From the NCBI RefSeq assembly GCF_030683065.1, contig NZ_JAUXMX010000063.1, positions 90,007 through 154,006 on the forward strand: a DNA stretch of 64,000 bases, written 5' to 3'. The stretch's first letter is position 1, and every line of letters begins with the position of its first letter. The translations under genes and the position numbers were made by a program. Shown here piece after piece: positions 35,436-44,403 of this stretch. The notes beneath the pieces are model-generated. The model was given only the letters and a program-made list of their open reading frames with translations, did no database searches and had not been told where the DNA came from. This stretch comes from Pseudomonas sp. (lineage in GTDB: Bacteria; Pseudomonadota; Gammaproteobacteria; Pseudomonadales; Pseudomonadaceae).

Positions 35436-35965
35436 CTCCCGTAGTGCTTGGCCTGGGCAGCAATGTCGAGCGTGAGGTGCATTTGCAGGCCGGGCTCGAT
35501 GCGCTGGCCAGCATGCTGCGCGACATGCGCTGTTCGCCAGTATTCGAAAGCCAGGCGGTGGGCATCAAGAGTGGCCCCTTCTTCAACCTGGTGGTGGCGG
35601 GCTATAGCGAGCTGCCATTGGGTGAATTTGATCGGCGGCTGAAATTTATCGAGGCGGACAACGGCCGTTATGCGCCCGAGCGCAAGGCGTTGCCTCTGGA
35701 TATCGATGTGCTGTTGTATGGCGATCAGGTCGGCAATTTCGACGGGCTGGTGTTGCCGCGCGCAGAAATTCTGAAAAACGCCTTTGTGCTCTGGCCGTTG
35801 GCGCTGCTGCTGCCGGATCGCCTGCATCCTGCAGAGCAGCGCAGTTTTGCCGCCCTCTGGCGGGCGGCGCAGATCGAGCAGCAGCTGTGTCCCGTGCCAT
35901 TCCAGTGGCGCGGCGTCGAACTGACTCCGAGCGAGTTGCTCCAGGCGTTTCCTAAACCGGCGTAG
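35426..35965 (+). CDS. folK: 2-amino-4-hydroxy-6-hydroxymethyldihydropteridine pyrophosphokinase
   Basis: A 179-residue enzyme that transfers pyrophosphate from ATP to the pterin made by FolB. Motifs seen: VVLGLGSNVEREVHLQAGLDAL, FNLVVAGYSE, and RYAPERKALPLDIDVLLYGD with the catalytic aspartates. It is typical of the short FolK found beside folB in pseudomonads, possibly a second copy besides the one near panB; the window cannot tell. Its TAG stop lies inside a palindromic repeat shared with the convergent cca gene. Confidence 0.9.
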   Translation: MSLTPVVLGLGSNVEREVHLQAGLDALASMLRDMRCSPVFESQAVGIKSGPFFNLVVAGYSELPLGEFDRRLKFIEADNGRYAPERKALPLDIDVLLYGDQVGNFDGLVLPRAEILKNAFVLWPLALLLPDRLHPAEQRSFAALWRAAQIEQQLCPVPFQWRGVELTPSELLQAFPKPA

Positions 35966-36009
35966 GGTGCGCCGTGCGCACCAGTGGATCGCAGCGCACA
36001 CAGCCTACG
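35961..36009. repeat. GTAGGGTGCGC palindrome, family D (copy 2), supplying two stop codons
   Basis: Imperfect arms CGTAGGGTGCGC and GCGCACACAGCCTACG. The TAG of CGTAGG on the + strand is the folK stop (35963-35965), and the TAG of the other arm on the minus strand is the cca stop (36005-36007). Confidence 0.7.
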
Positions 36010-37228
36010 ACTGTGCCTTGTAGGCGTTGAGCGCCTTGAGGCGCTCGCGGTTGAGGGCCTCGCCCAGCTCGGGGCCTTGAAAACCCTGCTCTACCAACGG
36101 CTGTACCGCCACTGCGCGGGCGGCCTGCATGGCGCCGCGCAGGTAGGCCGCCTGCGGGTAATCGCGCTGCTCCAGCCCGTCCCTGCCGCGTGCATCCATC
36201 TCGCAGGCAGCAATGAACGCCTCGAAGCGCTGAGGGCGGCGAAACACATCGAAGTGTTGCAATAACTCCAGCAGCGTCGAGGCTTTCAGCTCCAGTGCGC
36301 GGTGGCCATGGGTGTGGTATTCGCCGACCAGCAGGGCCAGTTCCTGGCAGTCTTTCGGTGCCTTGCTGCGTGCGTTGATTGCACGGATCAGCTTCAGTCC
36401 GCGCTGTTCGTGAGCGATATGCCGAGGCCAGTCGGCCATTGGTGTCAGGCCTTTGCCGACATCATGCAGCAGGCAGGCCCAGCGTACTGCTAATGGTTGC
36501 TGGTGCTCGGCGCACTGGCGCATGACGCTGAGCACGTGCAAGCCGGTATCGATTTCCGGGTGATGGGCGGGCGGTTGTGGCACGCCGAACAGGGCGTCGA
36601 CCTCCGGCAGCAGCGCTTTTAGGGCGGCACAGTCGCGCAGGACCTGGATAAACACATCGGGGCGCGGTTCGAGCAGGGCGCGGGAGATTTCCTTCCAGCT
36701 GCGTTCGGCGGTCAGTGCCGAGAGTTCGCCGGAGTCGCTCAGTTGCTGCATCAGCGCCAGGGTCTCGGGCGCCACGCGAAAACCCAGTGGCGCATAGCGC
36801 GCGGCAAAGCGGGCGACGCGCAGGACGCGCAGTGGGTCTTCGGCGAAGGCCGGGGAGACATGCCGTAGCAACCTGGCTTCGAGGTCACGTTGGCCGCCAT
36901 AGGGGTCTATCAGGCGGCCCTGATCGTCCTCGGCCATGGCATTGACGGTGAGGTCGCGGCGGATCAGGTCTTCTTCGAGGGTGACGTCCGGGTTGGCGTA
37001 GAAGGTGAAGCCGCCATAGCCGCGCCCGCTCTTGCGCTCGGTTCGCGCCAGGGCATACTCCTCGCTGGTCTGCGGGTGCAGGAACACCGGGAAGTCTGCG
37101 CCCACCGGGCGATAGCCCTGCGCCAACATCTGCTCGGCGCTGGCACCGACCACCACCCAATCAACCTCTGTGACGTCGCGACCGAGCAGGCGATCACGCA
37201 CTGCGCCGCCAACTTTGTAGATCTGCAT
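36005..37228 (-). CDS. cca: CCA-adding tRNA nucleotidyltransferase with HD domain
   Basis: A 407-residue enzyme that builds or repairs the CCA end of tRNAs. The N-terminus has the nucleotidyltransferase signature (YKVGGAVRDRLLGRDVTEVDWVVVG) and the catalytic region RRDLTVNAMAEDDQGRLIDPYGG. The arginine-rich RVLRVARFAARY helix follows. A C-terminal HD domain (HHPEIDTGLHVLSVM, CLLHDVGKG) gives phosphohydrolase activity in the multifunctional gamma-proteobacterial class. It is convergent with folK and ends inside the shared palindrome. Confidence 0.95.
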   Translation of the reverse strand: MQIYKVGGAVRDRLLGRDVTEVDWVVVGASAEQMLAQGYRPVGADFPVFLHPQTSEEYALARTERKSGRGYGGFTFYANPDVTLEEDLIRRDLTVNAMAEDDQGRLIDPYGGQRDLEARLLRHVSPAFAEDPLRVLRVARFAARYAPLGFRVAPETLALMQQLSDSGELSALTAERSWKEISRALLEPRPDVFIQVLRDCAALKALLPEVDALFGVPQPPAHHPEIDTGLHVLSVMRQCAEHQQPLAVRWACLLHDVGKGLTPMADWPRHIAHEQRGLKLIRAINARSKAPKDCQELALLVGEYHTHGHRALELKASTLLELLQHFDVFRRPQRFEAFIAACEMDARGRDGLEQRDYPQAAYLRGAMQAARAVAVQPLVEQGFQGPELGEALNRERLKALNAYKAQS

Positions 37229-37566
37229 GTCTGCTCCTCTGTAGGCGGCACAGCATAGCGGCTACAAGGCCTTGGCGGCCACGCTTTGAGTGTGTTGACA
37301 GGCGAGAGTGGAAGCGGGTTTCCGCACGGTTTGCGGCCAATGCTCCGTGCTGCGGTTCTGTGGCGCTTTTGTGGGAGGGGACTTGTCCGCGAATGGATAT
37401 TGCCCGGGCCACGGTTCGTGGCCAAGGCCCCTCCTACGGTGCGGTGGTGCGCTTGCGAGGGTGGAAGACAACCGCTCCCGGATGGTATCCGGCTGCACCT
37501 TCGTCACCCTGCTTGCCGCAAACGCTGTTGCTCGTGTCATCCAGGCTAATGGAGGGCGACCGGGTA
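37229..37566. other. Intergenic region with REP-type palindrome, family C (37371-37437)
   Basis: The only recognisable element is an imperfect palindrome with ends GTGGGAGGGG and CCCCTCCTAC. Several short frames run through the region on both strands, but none looks like a protein. The cca promoter should lie in the first hundred bases beside 37229. Confidence 0.55.
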
Positions 37567-39147
37567 TCAAATCGGTGGAATGATCAGGTCCAGTCGGGGG
37601 TAGTCGCTGTTGTGGTCGCTGTCCCCCTTGGGTGGTACGTGCTGGGTGTCGATCAATTTGTCGCCCTGTAGGGTCTCCAGGTGAATATCGAAGCCCCACA
37701 GGCGATGCAGGTGCTTGAGCACTTCGTCGGTGGAGTTACCCAGTGGTTTGCGGTCGTGCTGCTGGTGGCGCAGGGTGAGTGAGCGGTCGCCACGCCGGTC
37801 GATGCTCCAGATCTGGATGTTGGGCTCGCGATTGCCCAGGTTGTATTGGGCCGCCAGGGCTTCGCGGATGTTCTGGTAGCCGGGCTCGTCATGGATGGCC
37901 GGGACCAGCAGTTCGTCCTTCTGGTCGTCATCGAGAATGCTGAACAGCTTGAGGTCGCGGATTACCTTGGGTGACAGGTACTGCAGGATGAAACTCTCAT
38001 CCTTGAAGCTGCTCATGGCGAACTTGAGCGTTGTCAGCCAGTCGCTGCCGGCGATATCGGGGAACCAGTGTTTGTCCTCGTCGGTGGGCTCCTCGCAGAT
38101 CCGGCGAATGTCGCGGTACATGGCGAAGCCCAGGGTGTAGGGGTTAATGCCGCTGTAGTAGGGGCTGTCGAAGGACGGTTGGTAGATCACGCTGGTGTGC
38201 GACTGAAGGAACTCGATCATGAAACCGTCGGTGACCAGACCCTCGTCATACAGGTCGTTCATCAGGGTGTAGTGCCAGAAACAGGCCCAGCCTTCGTTCA
38301 TCACCTGGGTCTGGCGCTGCGGATAGAAGTATTGGGCGATCTTGCGCACGATACGGATCACCTCACGCTGCCAGGGCTCGAGCAGCGGTGCGTGTTTCTC
38401 CAGGAAGTAGAGGATGTTTTCCTGGGGTTCCGAGGGGAAGCGTTTGTTGTCGTGGTCGCCACGCTTGCCTGCGCCCTTGGGAATGGTGCGCCAGAGGTCG
38501 TTGATCTGCTTCTGCAGATGCTCCTCACGCTCCTTTTGTCGGCGCTGCTCCTCCTCGGCGGAAATCGGATCGGGGCGCTTGTAGCGGTCGACACCGTAAT
38601 TCATCAGGGCATGGCAGGAGTCGAGCAAGTTTTCTACTGCATCGATGCCGTGGCGCTCCTCGCATTGCATGATGTACTGCTTGGCGAACACCAGGTAGTC
38701 GACGATCGAGCTGGCATCGGTCCAGGTGCGGAACAGGTAGTTACCCTTGAAGAAGCTGTTGTGGCCGTAGCAGGCGTGAGCGATCACCAGTGCCTGCATG
38801 CACATGGTGTTTTCTTCCATCAGGTAGGCGATGCAGGGGTCGGAGTTGATCACGATCTCGTAGGCCAGGCCCATCTGCCCGCGCTTGTAGTTCTTCTCGG
38901 TGCTGAGGAAGTGCTTGCCATAGGACCAGTGGTGATAACCCAGCGGCATGCCAACCGAGGCGTAGGCATCCATCATCTGTTCGGCGGTGATCACCTCTAT
39001 CTGGTTGGGGTAGGTGTCCAGCGCATAACGCTCGGCAAGTCGGCTGATTTCGCGGTCGTAGGCGCGAACTAGCTCGAAGGTCCATTCCGAGCCGGTGGAG
39101 ATCGGTTGGCGTTTCTTCGCCGGTACGTTGCTGTCATACGCTGTCAT
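37567..39147 (-). CDS. SpoVR/YcgB family protein
   Basis: A 526-residue cytoplasmic protein of the SpoVR family (SEWTFELVRAYDREISRLAERYALDTYPNQIEVITAEQMMDAY; FWHYTLMNDLYDEGLVTDGFMIEFLQSHTSVIYQP). The name comes from a Bacillus spore-cortex gene, but in gamma-proteobacteria the gene travels with yeaG and yeaH and is linked to stationary phase and stress. No catalytic mechanism is established. It overlaps the yeaH stop by four bases, so the three genes are one transcription unit. Confidence 0.9.
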   Translation of the reverse strand: MTAYDSNVPAKKRQPISTGSEWTFELVRAYDREISRLAERYALDTYPNQIEVITAEQMMDAYASVGMPLGYHHWSYGKHFLSTEKNYKRGQMGLAYEIVINSDPCIAYLMEENTMCMQALVIAHACYGHNSFFKGNYLFRTWTDASSIVDYLVFAKQYIMQCEERHGIDAVENLLDSCHALMNYGVDRYKRPDPISAEEEQRRQKEREEHLQKQINDLWRTIPKGAGKRGDHDNKRFPSEPQENILYFLEKHAPLLEPWQREVIRIVRKIAQYFYPQRQTQVMNEGWACFWHYTLMNDLYDEGLVTDGFMIEFLQSHTSVIYQPSFDSPYYSGINPYTLGFAMYRDIRRICEEPTDEDKHWFPDIAGSDWLTTLKFAMSSFKDESFILQYLSPKVIRDLKLFSILDDDQKDELLVPAIHDEPGYQNIREALAAQYNLGNREPNIQIWSIDRRGDRSLTLRHQQHDRKPLGNSTDEVLKHLHRLWGFDIHLETLQGDKLIDTQHVPPKGDSDHNSDYPRLDLIIPPI

Positions 39148-40415
39148 GTCACAAGCCTCCGCTGGAACAGTTCGCGGAACACGGGGTAGATATCGCCTGC
39201 CGACACCAGTTGCTGCTGGGCAAATGTGTCGTCAAAGGCTTCGCTCACCTGCTGGTACTCGAACCACAGCGCCTGGTGCTCGCGCGGGGTGATCTCGACG
39301 TAAGTGAAGTACTGCATGAACGGCATGATCTGCTTGATCAATATATCCCGGCAGATCGGCGAATCGTCATTCCAGTTGTCGCCATCCGACGCCTGGGCAC
39401 CATAGATATTCCACTCGTTGCTGGGGTAGCGTTCGGCCATGATCTCCTGCATCAGTTTAAGTGCGCTGGAGACGATGGTGCCGCCGGTCTCGCGGGAGTA
39501 GAAAAACTCTTCCTCGTCGACCTCCTTGGCGCTGGTGTGGTGGCGGATAAACACTACGTCGATCTTGTCGTAGTTACGCTTGAGAAACAGGTACAGCAGG
39601 ATGAAAAAGCGTTTGGCAATGTCCTTGGTGGCCTGGGTCATGGAGCCGGAGACGTCCATCAGGCAGAACATCACTGCTTTCGAGCTGGGGTTGGGGTGCT
39701 TGACCAGCAGGTTGTATTTGAGATCAAAAGTGTCGAGAAAGGGCACCCGCTTGATTCGGGCCTGGAGCCGGCCGATCTCTGCTTCCAGCGCCTGAATATC
39801 ACTGAAGTTGTCTGGCTCTTCACGCTTGAGCCGCTCCAGTTCGGCTTGGATATCTTTCAGTTTGGTACGGCTGCTGCCGGACAGCGCGATACGCCGGGCA
39901 TGGGCTGAGCGCAGGGTGCGCACGATGTTGATCCGCGATGGATTGCCCTCGTTACTGATGCCTGCGCGTACGGTCTTGAAGGTGTCGGCCCCGGTCAGGT
40001 GGCGCTTGACCAGGTTGGGCAGTTCGAGATCCTCGAACATGAAGTCGAGAAACTCTTCCTGGGTGATCTGGAAGACGAATTCATCCATGCCTTCGCCGCT
40101 ATTGCTGGCCTTGCCGGCGCCGCGCCCACCGCCGCCACCTTGCGGGCGTGGAATGTGCTCGCCGGTGGTGAATTCCCGGTTACCCGGATGCACGACGGTC
40201 TGTTTGCCGCCGCGGCCATGGTGAAATACCGGCTCGTCGATGTCGCGTCCGGGGATGCTGATCTGTTCGCCATGCTCCATGTCAGTAATGGAGCGACGGC
40301 TCACCGCCTCTTCGACGGCTTTCTTGATGTGGTCACGGTAGCGTCGCAAGAACCGTTGACGGTTTACCGTGCTCTTGTTCTTGCCGTTCAGACGGCGGTC
40401 GATCACATGGCTCAT
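39144..40415 (-). CDS. yeaH: YeaH/DUF444 protein with von Willebrand A-like domain
   Basis: A 423-residue protein (UPF0229). A charged N-terminus (SHVIDRRLNGKNKSTVNRQRFLRRYRDHIKKAVEEAV) is followed by a glycine-rich stretch (GGGGGRGAGKASNSGEG) and a VWA-like domain with a metal-ion site (FCLMDVSGSMTQATKDIAKRFFILLY). The start at 40415 (ATG AGC CAT) matches the family; ten more codons upstream in frame are not used. It is coupled to spoVR downstream and to yeaG 105 bases upstream, a gap containing a GC-rich imperfect repeat. Confidence 0.9.
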   Translation of the reverse strand: MSHVIDRRLNGKNKSTVNRQRFLRRYRDHIKKAVEEAVSRRSITDMEHGEQISIPGRDIDEPVFHHGRGGKQTVVHPGNREFTTGEHIPRPQGGGGGRGAGKASNSGEGMDEFVFQITQEEFLDFMFEDLELPNLVKRHLTGADTFKTVRAGISNEGNPSRINIVRTLRSAHARRIALSGSSRTKLKDIQAELERLKREEPDNFSDIQALEAEIGRLQARIKRVPFLDTFDLKYNLLVKHPNPSSKAVMFCLMDVSGSMTQATKDIAKRFFILLYLFLKRNYDKIDVVFIRHHTSAKEVDEEEFFYSRETGGTIVSSALKLMQEIMAERYPSNEWNIYGAQASDGDNWNDDSPICRDILIKQIMPFMQYFTYVEITPREHQALWFEYQQVSEAFDDTFAQQQLVSAGDIYPVFRELFQRRLVT

Positions 40416-40520
40416 AGGGCCCCTCCGAGGAGCTGCAAGCCACAAGCTACGTGCTGCAAGTGCGACCCCGGCGTGCGGTCGCTGGTGCTTGCAGCCTGAA
40501 GCTTGCTGCTTATGGCTGCC

Positions 40521-42443
40521 TTACTGCGATTTGCGAACCCGCAGATACCATTCGGACAGCAGGCGAACCTGCTTGTCGGTGTAGCCGCGCTCGACCATGC
40601 GAGTGACGAAGTCGTTGTGTTTTTGTTGGTCCTCCTTGCTCGCTTTGGCGTTGAAACTGATGACCGGTAGCAGGTCCTCGGTGTTGGAGAACATCTTTTT
40701 CTCGATCACTACGCGCAGTTTCTCGTAGCTGAGCCAGGTCGGGTTCTTGCCGTTGTTGTTGGCCCGGGCACGCAGCACGAAATTGACGATCTCGTTGCGG
40801 AAATCTTTCGGGTTGCTGATGCCTGCTGGTTTCTCGATCTTCTCCAGTTCCTCGTTGAGCGCCACGCGGTTGAGGATTTCACCGGTTTCCGGGTCGCGGT
40901 ATTCCTGGTCCTGAATCCAGAAGTCGGCGTAGAGCACGTAACGATCGAAGATGTTCTGCCCGTATTCGCTGTAGGACTCGAGGTAGGCGGTCTGGATTTC
41001 CTTGCCGATAAACTCGATATAGCGCGGCGCCAGGTACTCCTTGATAAAGCGCAGGTAGCGCTCACGGGTCTCGCCGGGGAACTGCTCCTGCTCGATCTGC
41101 TGCTCCAGCACATAGAGCAGGTGAACCGGATTGGCAGCAATCTCGTGGGGATCGAAGTTGAACACTTTGGAGAGGATCTTGAAGGCGAAACGCGTCGACA
41201 GGCCGTTCATGCCTTCATCGACACCCGCGCTGTCGCGGTATTCCTGGATCGACTTGGCCTTGGGGTCGGTGTCCTTGAGGTTTTCGCCGTCATAGACGCG
41301 CATCTTCGAGTAGATGTTCGAATTGTCCGGTTCCTTCAGGCGACTCAGCACCGAGAACTGGGCGAGCATCTTCAGGGTGTCCGGCGCGCAATGGGCCTTG
41401 GCCAGGGAGCTGTTGAACAGCAGTTTCTCGTAAATCTTGATTTCGTCGGTGACGCGCAGGCAGTAGGGCACCTTGACGATATAGATGCGGTCGATGAACG
41501 CCTCGTTGTTCTTGTTGTTGCGGAAGTTGTGCCATTCCGACTCGTTGGAGTGGGCCAGCAGGATGCCGCTATAGGGAATCGCCCCCAGCCCCTCGGTGCT
41601 GTTGTAGTTGCCTTCCTGGGTGGCGGTCAGCAGCGGGTGCAGCACCTTGATGGGGGCCTTGAACATCTCGACGAATTCCATCAGGCCCTGGTTGGCGCGG
41701 CATAGGGCACCGGAATAGCTGTAGGCATCGGCGTCGTTCTGCGGGAATTCCTCGAGCTTGCGGATATCCACCTTGCCGACCAGGGCTGAGATGTCCTGGT
41801 TGTTCTCATCGCCCGGTTCGGTCTTGGCGATGGCAATCTGGTTGAGGATCGAGGGGTACAGCTTGACCACGCGGAATTGGCTAATGTCGCCGCCGAACTC
41901 GGTCAGGCGCTTGGTTGCCCAGGGCGACATGATGCTGCTTAGGTAGCGCTGCGGAATGCCGTACTCCTCTTCGAGGATGGCGCCATCCTCGTCGACGTTG
42001 AACAGCCCGAGCGGCGATTCGAATACGGGTGAACCTTTGATCGCATAGAAAGGCACCTTTTCCATCAGGTGTTTGAGCTTTTCCGCCAGTGATGATTTGC
42101 CGCCGCCAACCGGTCCAAGCAAGTAGAGAATCTGCTTCTTCTCTTCCAGGCCCTGGGCGGCATGGCGGAAGTAGGAAACGATCTGGTCGATGCATTCTTC
42201 CATGCCGTGGAAGTCGGCGAAGGCGGGATAGCGGCGGATCACCTTGTTGGAAAAGATGCGTGACAGCCGTGAGTTGCTCGATGTGTCGAGCAATTCAGGC
42301 TCGCCAATCGCCAGTAGCAGACGTTCTGCTGCAGTGGCGTAGGCGCTACGCTCCTGCTTGCACAGTTCGAGATACTCCTGCAGGGAGTATTCCTCCTGCC
42401 GAGTCGCCTCGAAACGTTGTTGGAAGTGGCTGAATATGCTCAT
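40521..42443 (-). CDS. yeaG: PrkA/YeaG serine protein kinase
   Basis: A 640-residue protein with an N-terminal AAA-like nucleotide-binding part (Walker A GPVGGGKSSLAEKL, about residues 109-122) and the C-terminal PrkA kinase domain. The family sequence is nearly full length (YSGILLAHSNESEWHNFRNNKNNEAFIDRIYIVKVPYCLRV; ending EWYLRVRKSQ). YeaG-type kinases act in nitrogen starvation and stationary-phase adaptation. It heads the yeaG-yeaH-spoVR unit. A possible stress-type promoter lies about 170 bases upstream. Confidence 0.93.
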   Translation of the reverse strand: MSIFSHFQQRFEATRQEEYSLQEYLELCKQERSAYATAAERLLLAIGEPELLDTSSNSRLSRIFSNKVIRRYPAFADFHGMEECIDQIVSYFRHAAQGLEEKKQILYLLGPVGGGKSSLAEKLKHLMEKVPFYAIKGSPVFESPLGLFNVDEDGAILEEEYGIPQRYLSSIMSPWATKRLTEFGGDISQFRVVKLYPSILNQIAIAKTEPGDENNQDISALVGKVDIRKLEEFPQNDADAYSYSGALCRANQGLMEFVEMFKAPIKVLHPLLTATQEGNYNSTEGLGAIPYSGILLAHSNESEWHNFRNNKNNEAFIDRIYIVKVPYCLRVTDEIKIYEKLLFNSSLAKAHCAPDTLKMLAQFSVLSRLKEPDNSNIYSKMRVYDGENLKDTDPKAKSIQEYRDSAGVDEGMNGLSTRFAFKILSKVFNFDPHEIAANPVHLLYVLEQQIEQEQFPGETRERYLRFIKEYLAPRYIEFIGKEIQTAYLESYSEYGQNIFDRYVLYADFWIQDQEYRDPETGEILNRVALNEELEKIEKPAGISNPKDFRNEIVNFVLRARANNNGKNPTWLSYEKLRVVIEKKMFSNTEDLLPVISFNAKASKEDQQKHNDFVTRMVERGYTDKQVRLLSEWYLRVRKSQ

Positions 42444-42611
42444 GACTTCACCTCGCGCGATGCTTAGAGCCGCCGTGGCCTCGGTTGTGCGGGTACGGGT
42501 GATCTGCTGGCATGTCAGCCGAGAAGACTCCCCCAGAACACCTAAAGGTCTTACCGATGGCCCGGATGCCGGCTAGCCGGCTCTACCTTGATTTTGGATG
42601 GCCTGAGCTAA

Positions 42612-42639
42612 AGGATAGTTCGGAATCGGCAAGATCAAG
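42612..42639 (-). promoter_or_regulatory. Candidate RpoS-type promoter for yeaG; rest of the 281-base gap
   Basis: On the minus strand CTATCCT (42612-42618; RpoS favours CTATACT) with TTGATC 15-16 bases before it. The gap to yeaG also holds a perfect 14-base palindrome GCCGGCTAGCCGGC at 42568-42581 that would lie in the leader RNA. Nothing else was recognised between 42444 and 42724. Confidence 0.4.
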
Positions 42640-42724
42640 TGGCAACGAACGATAACAGGATATTACCGCTCGTTAGGCGGGGCGGTAGCCCAGTGCCGGC
42701 GTGGTTTTGAGGGGTGATAAATTT

Positions 42725-43054
42725 TTATTCGTCAGGCGTTTGTGCAACCTCGTCGGGGAAGGTCGCGCGCCACAATTCAAAGCCGCCGTCCAGGCTGTAC
42801 ACCGCCGAAAAGCCCTGGCCGACCAGGTAGGCTGCAGCACTCTGGCTGGAGTTTCCGTGGTAACAGGTGACGATCAGCGGCAGGTCGAGATCGGTCTTGG
42901 CGATGAAATCATGCAGCGAATGATTGTCCAGGTGCTGCGAGTCTTTGATATGGCCGGCAGCAAAGCTTTGCGGGTCGCGGATGTCGACCACTGTGGCGCC
43001 TTGCTGGCGCAAAACCTGGGCGGCGGCCGGGGGGATACGGGAAAATTCGCTCAT
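42725..43054 (-). CDS. glpE: Thiosulfate sulfurtransferase GlpE (single-domain rhodanese)
   Basis: A 109-residue rhodanese domain. The active loop is CYHGNSSQSAA with cysteine 64, matching GlpE of E. coli in size and motif. It transfers sulfur from thiosulfate to cyanide or thioredoxin in vitro; the natural acceptor is unsettled. It overlaps apaH by four bases (ATGA) and is the last gene of the ksgA-apaG-apaH-glpE series. Confidence 0.92.
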   Translation of the reverse strand: MSEFSRIPPAAAQVLRQQGATVVDIRDPQSFAAGHIKDSQHLDNHSLHDFIAKTDLDLPLIVTCYHGNSSQSAAAYLVGQGFSAVYSLDGGFELWRATFPDEVAQTPDE

Positions 43055-43875
43055 GCGTGCACCTCGCTGCAGTCACAGCGGTGACGTTCGCCGCTGTCGA
43101 TATTCAATAGGGTCAGGGCGCCGCCCCACACGCAACCGGTATCCAGTGCGAACAGGCCGGGCTCGTCACAGCGTCCTTCCAGGGCCGCCCAGTGGCCGAA
43201 GATGATCTTGTGCCCGCGGGTCTTGCGCTGTTTGTGGCTGAACCAGGGCGCATAACCGGGCGGCGAGCTGGCCACGTCTTCTTTGCTTTTCAGGTCCAGG
43301 GTGCCATCGGCCGTGCAGAAACGCATGCGCGTGAAGTAGTTGGTGATTACCCGCAGGCGGGCCACGCCATGCAGGTCCTTGTCCCACTTGGCTGGCTCGT
43401 TACCGTACATGCCGTCGAGGAACAGCGGAAAACGCGCATCGTCGAGCAAGGCCTCCTCAATCTCGGCGGCGCGCCTGAGGGCTTTGTGCAGCGACCACTG
43501 CGGTGGAATACCTGCATGCACGAGGATGGTGTCGCGCTCGGCGTCGTAATGCAGCAGTTTCAGGCGGCGCAGCCAATCGAGCAGGTCGGCGCGATCAGGC
43601 GCGTCGAGAATCTCCTGCAGGGTGTCGCTTTTCTTCAGGCGTTCGATATTCGACGCGACAGCCAGCAGGTGCAGGTCATGGTTGCCCAAGACGCAGGTCA
43701 GCGCATCGCGCATCTGGTAGAGAAAGCGCAGAGTGGCAAGCGATTCGGGGCCGCGGTTGACCAAGTCGCCGACCAGCCACAGGCGGTCATTCACTGGATC
43801 GAAGGCAACCTGCTCTAACAGACATTGCAGGGGCTTGAGGCAACCTTGCAGATCGCCTACGGCATAGGTAGCCAT
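43051..43875 (-). CDS. apaH: Symmetrical diadenosine tetraphosphatase
   Basis: A 274-residue metallophosphatase splitting Ap4A into two ADP, and able to remove NpnN caps from RNA. The phosphoesterase motifs are present: GDLQGCLKPL, GDLVNRGPESL, GNHDLHLLAVA and VHAGIPPQWSL. Its ATG shares one base with the apaG stop (TGATG), so the genes are translationally coupled. Confidence 0.95.
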   Translation of the reverse strand: MATYAVGDLQGCLKPLQCLLEQVAFDPVNDRLWLVGDLVNRGPESLATLRFLYQMRDALTCVLGNHDLHLLAVASNIERLKKSDTLQEILDAPDRADLLDWLRRLKLLHYDAERDTILVHAGIPPQWSLHKALRRAAEIEEALLDDARFPLFLDGMYGNEPAKWDKDLHGVARLRVITNYFTRMRFCTADGTLDLKSKEDVASSPPGYAPWFSHKQRKTRGHKIIFGHWAALEGRCDEPGLFALDTGCVWGGALTLLNIDSGERHRCDCSEVHA

Positions 43876-44255
43876 CAGTGCAGCGAGCCCGGAACCGCCA
43901 GGCGGAACGGCGCGATCAGGGCGTCGAACTGCTTGCCGTCTTCGGCGAGCATCTGATAGCTGCCCTGCATGGTGCCAACACGGGTGGCCATGACGGTGCC
44001 GCTGCTGTAGATGTGGCTGTCGCCGGCTGCGATCAGTGGTTGTTGACCGACTACTCCCGCGCCACGAACCTCCTGCACATGACCGTCGCCATCGGTGATC
44101 AGCCAGTGGCGCGACAGCAGTTTGGCCGGCAACTCACCTAGGTTGACGATGGTCACGTTGTACGCGAAGGCAAAGCGGTTCTGCTCCGGCTGCGACTGCT
44201 CTGGCAGGTAGCGGGTAACAATCTTGACGTCGACCTGGTAGCGAGAATCTGACAT
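43875..44255 (-). CDS. apaG: ApaG family protein (Co2+/Mg2+ efflux-associated name)
   Basis: A 126-residue beta-sandwich (fibronectin-III-like) protein: VTRYLPEQSQPEQNRFAFAYNVTIVNLGE, LLSRHWLITDGDGHVQEVRGAGVVGQQPLI, YSSGTVMATRVGTMQGSYQM. The exact role is unclear; it is nearly always between ksgA and apaH. The ATG at 44255 matches the family, and ten upstream codons in the frame are not used. Confidence 0.93.
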   Translation of the reverse strand: MSDSRYQVDVKIVTRYLPEQSQPEQNRFAFAYNVTIVNLGELPAKLLSRHWLITDGDGHVQEVRGAGVVGQQPLIAAGDSHIYSSGTVMATRVGTMQGSYQMLAEDGKQFDALIAPFRLAVPGSLH

Positions 44256-44403
44256 GGATAAAAACCTGCTTGTAATCTGCTGCACTGGGTAATGCTGTGT
44301 TGCAGGCGAGCCGGAACATGTTGTCTCGCAAGGCTCATCTGCAATCCGTAAGCTCGACTAAAGCAGCCGTCGCCGTTCAATGCGAACAGTCAGTTTAACG
44401 AGC

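Noticed and set aside
37286..37699. Several 80-145-codon frames on both strands downstream of spoVR
   Set aside because: They overlap a palindromic repeat, match no family and lack start signals.
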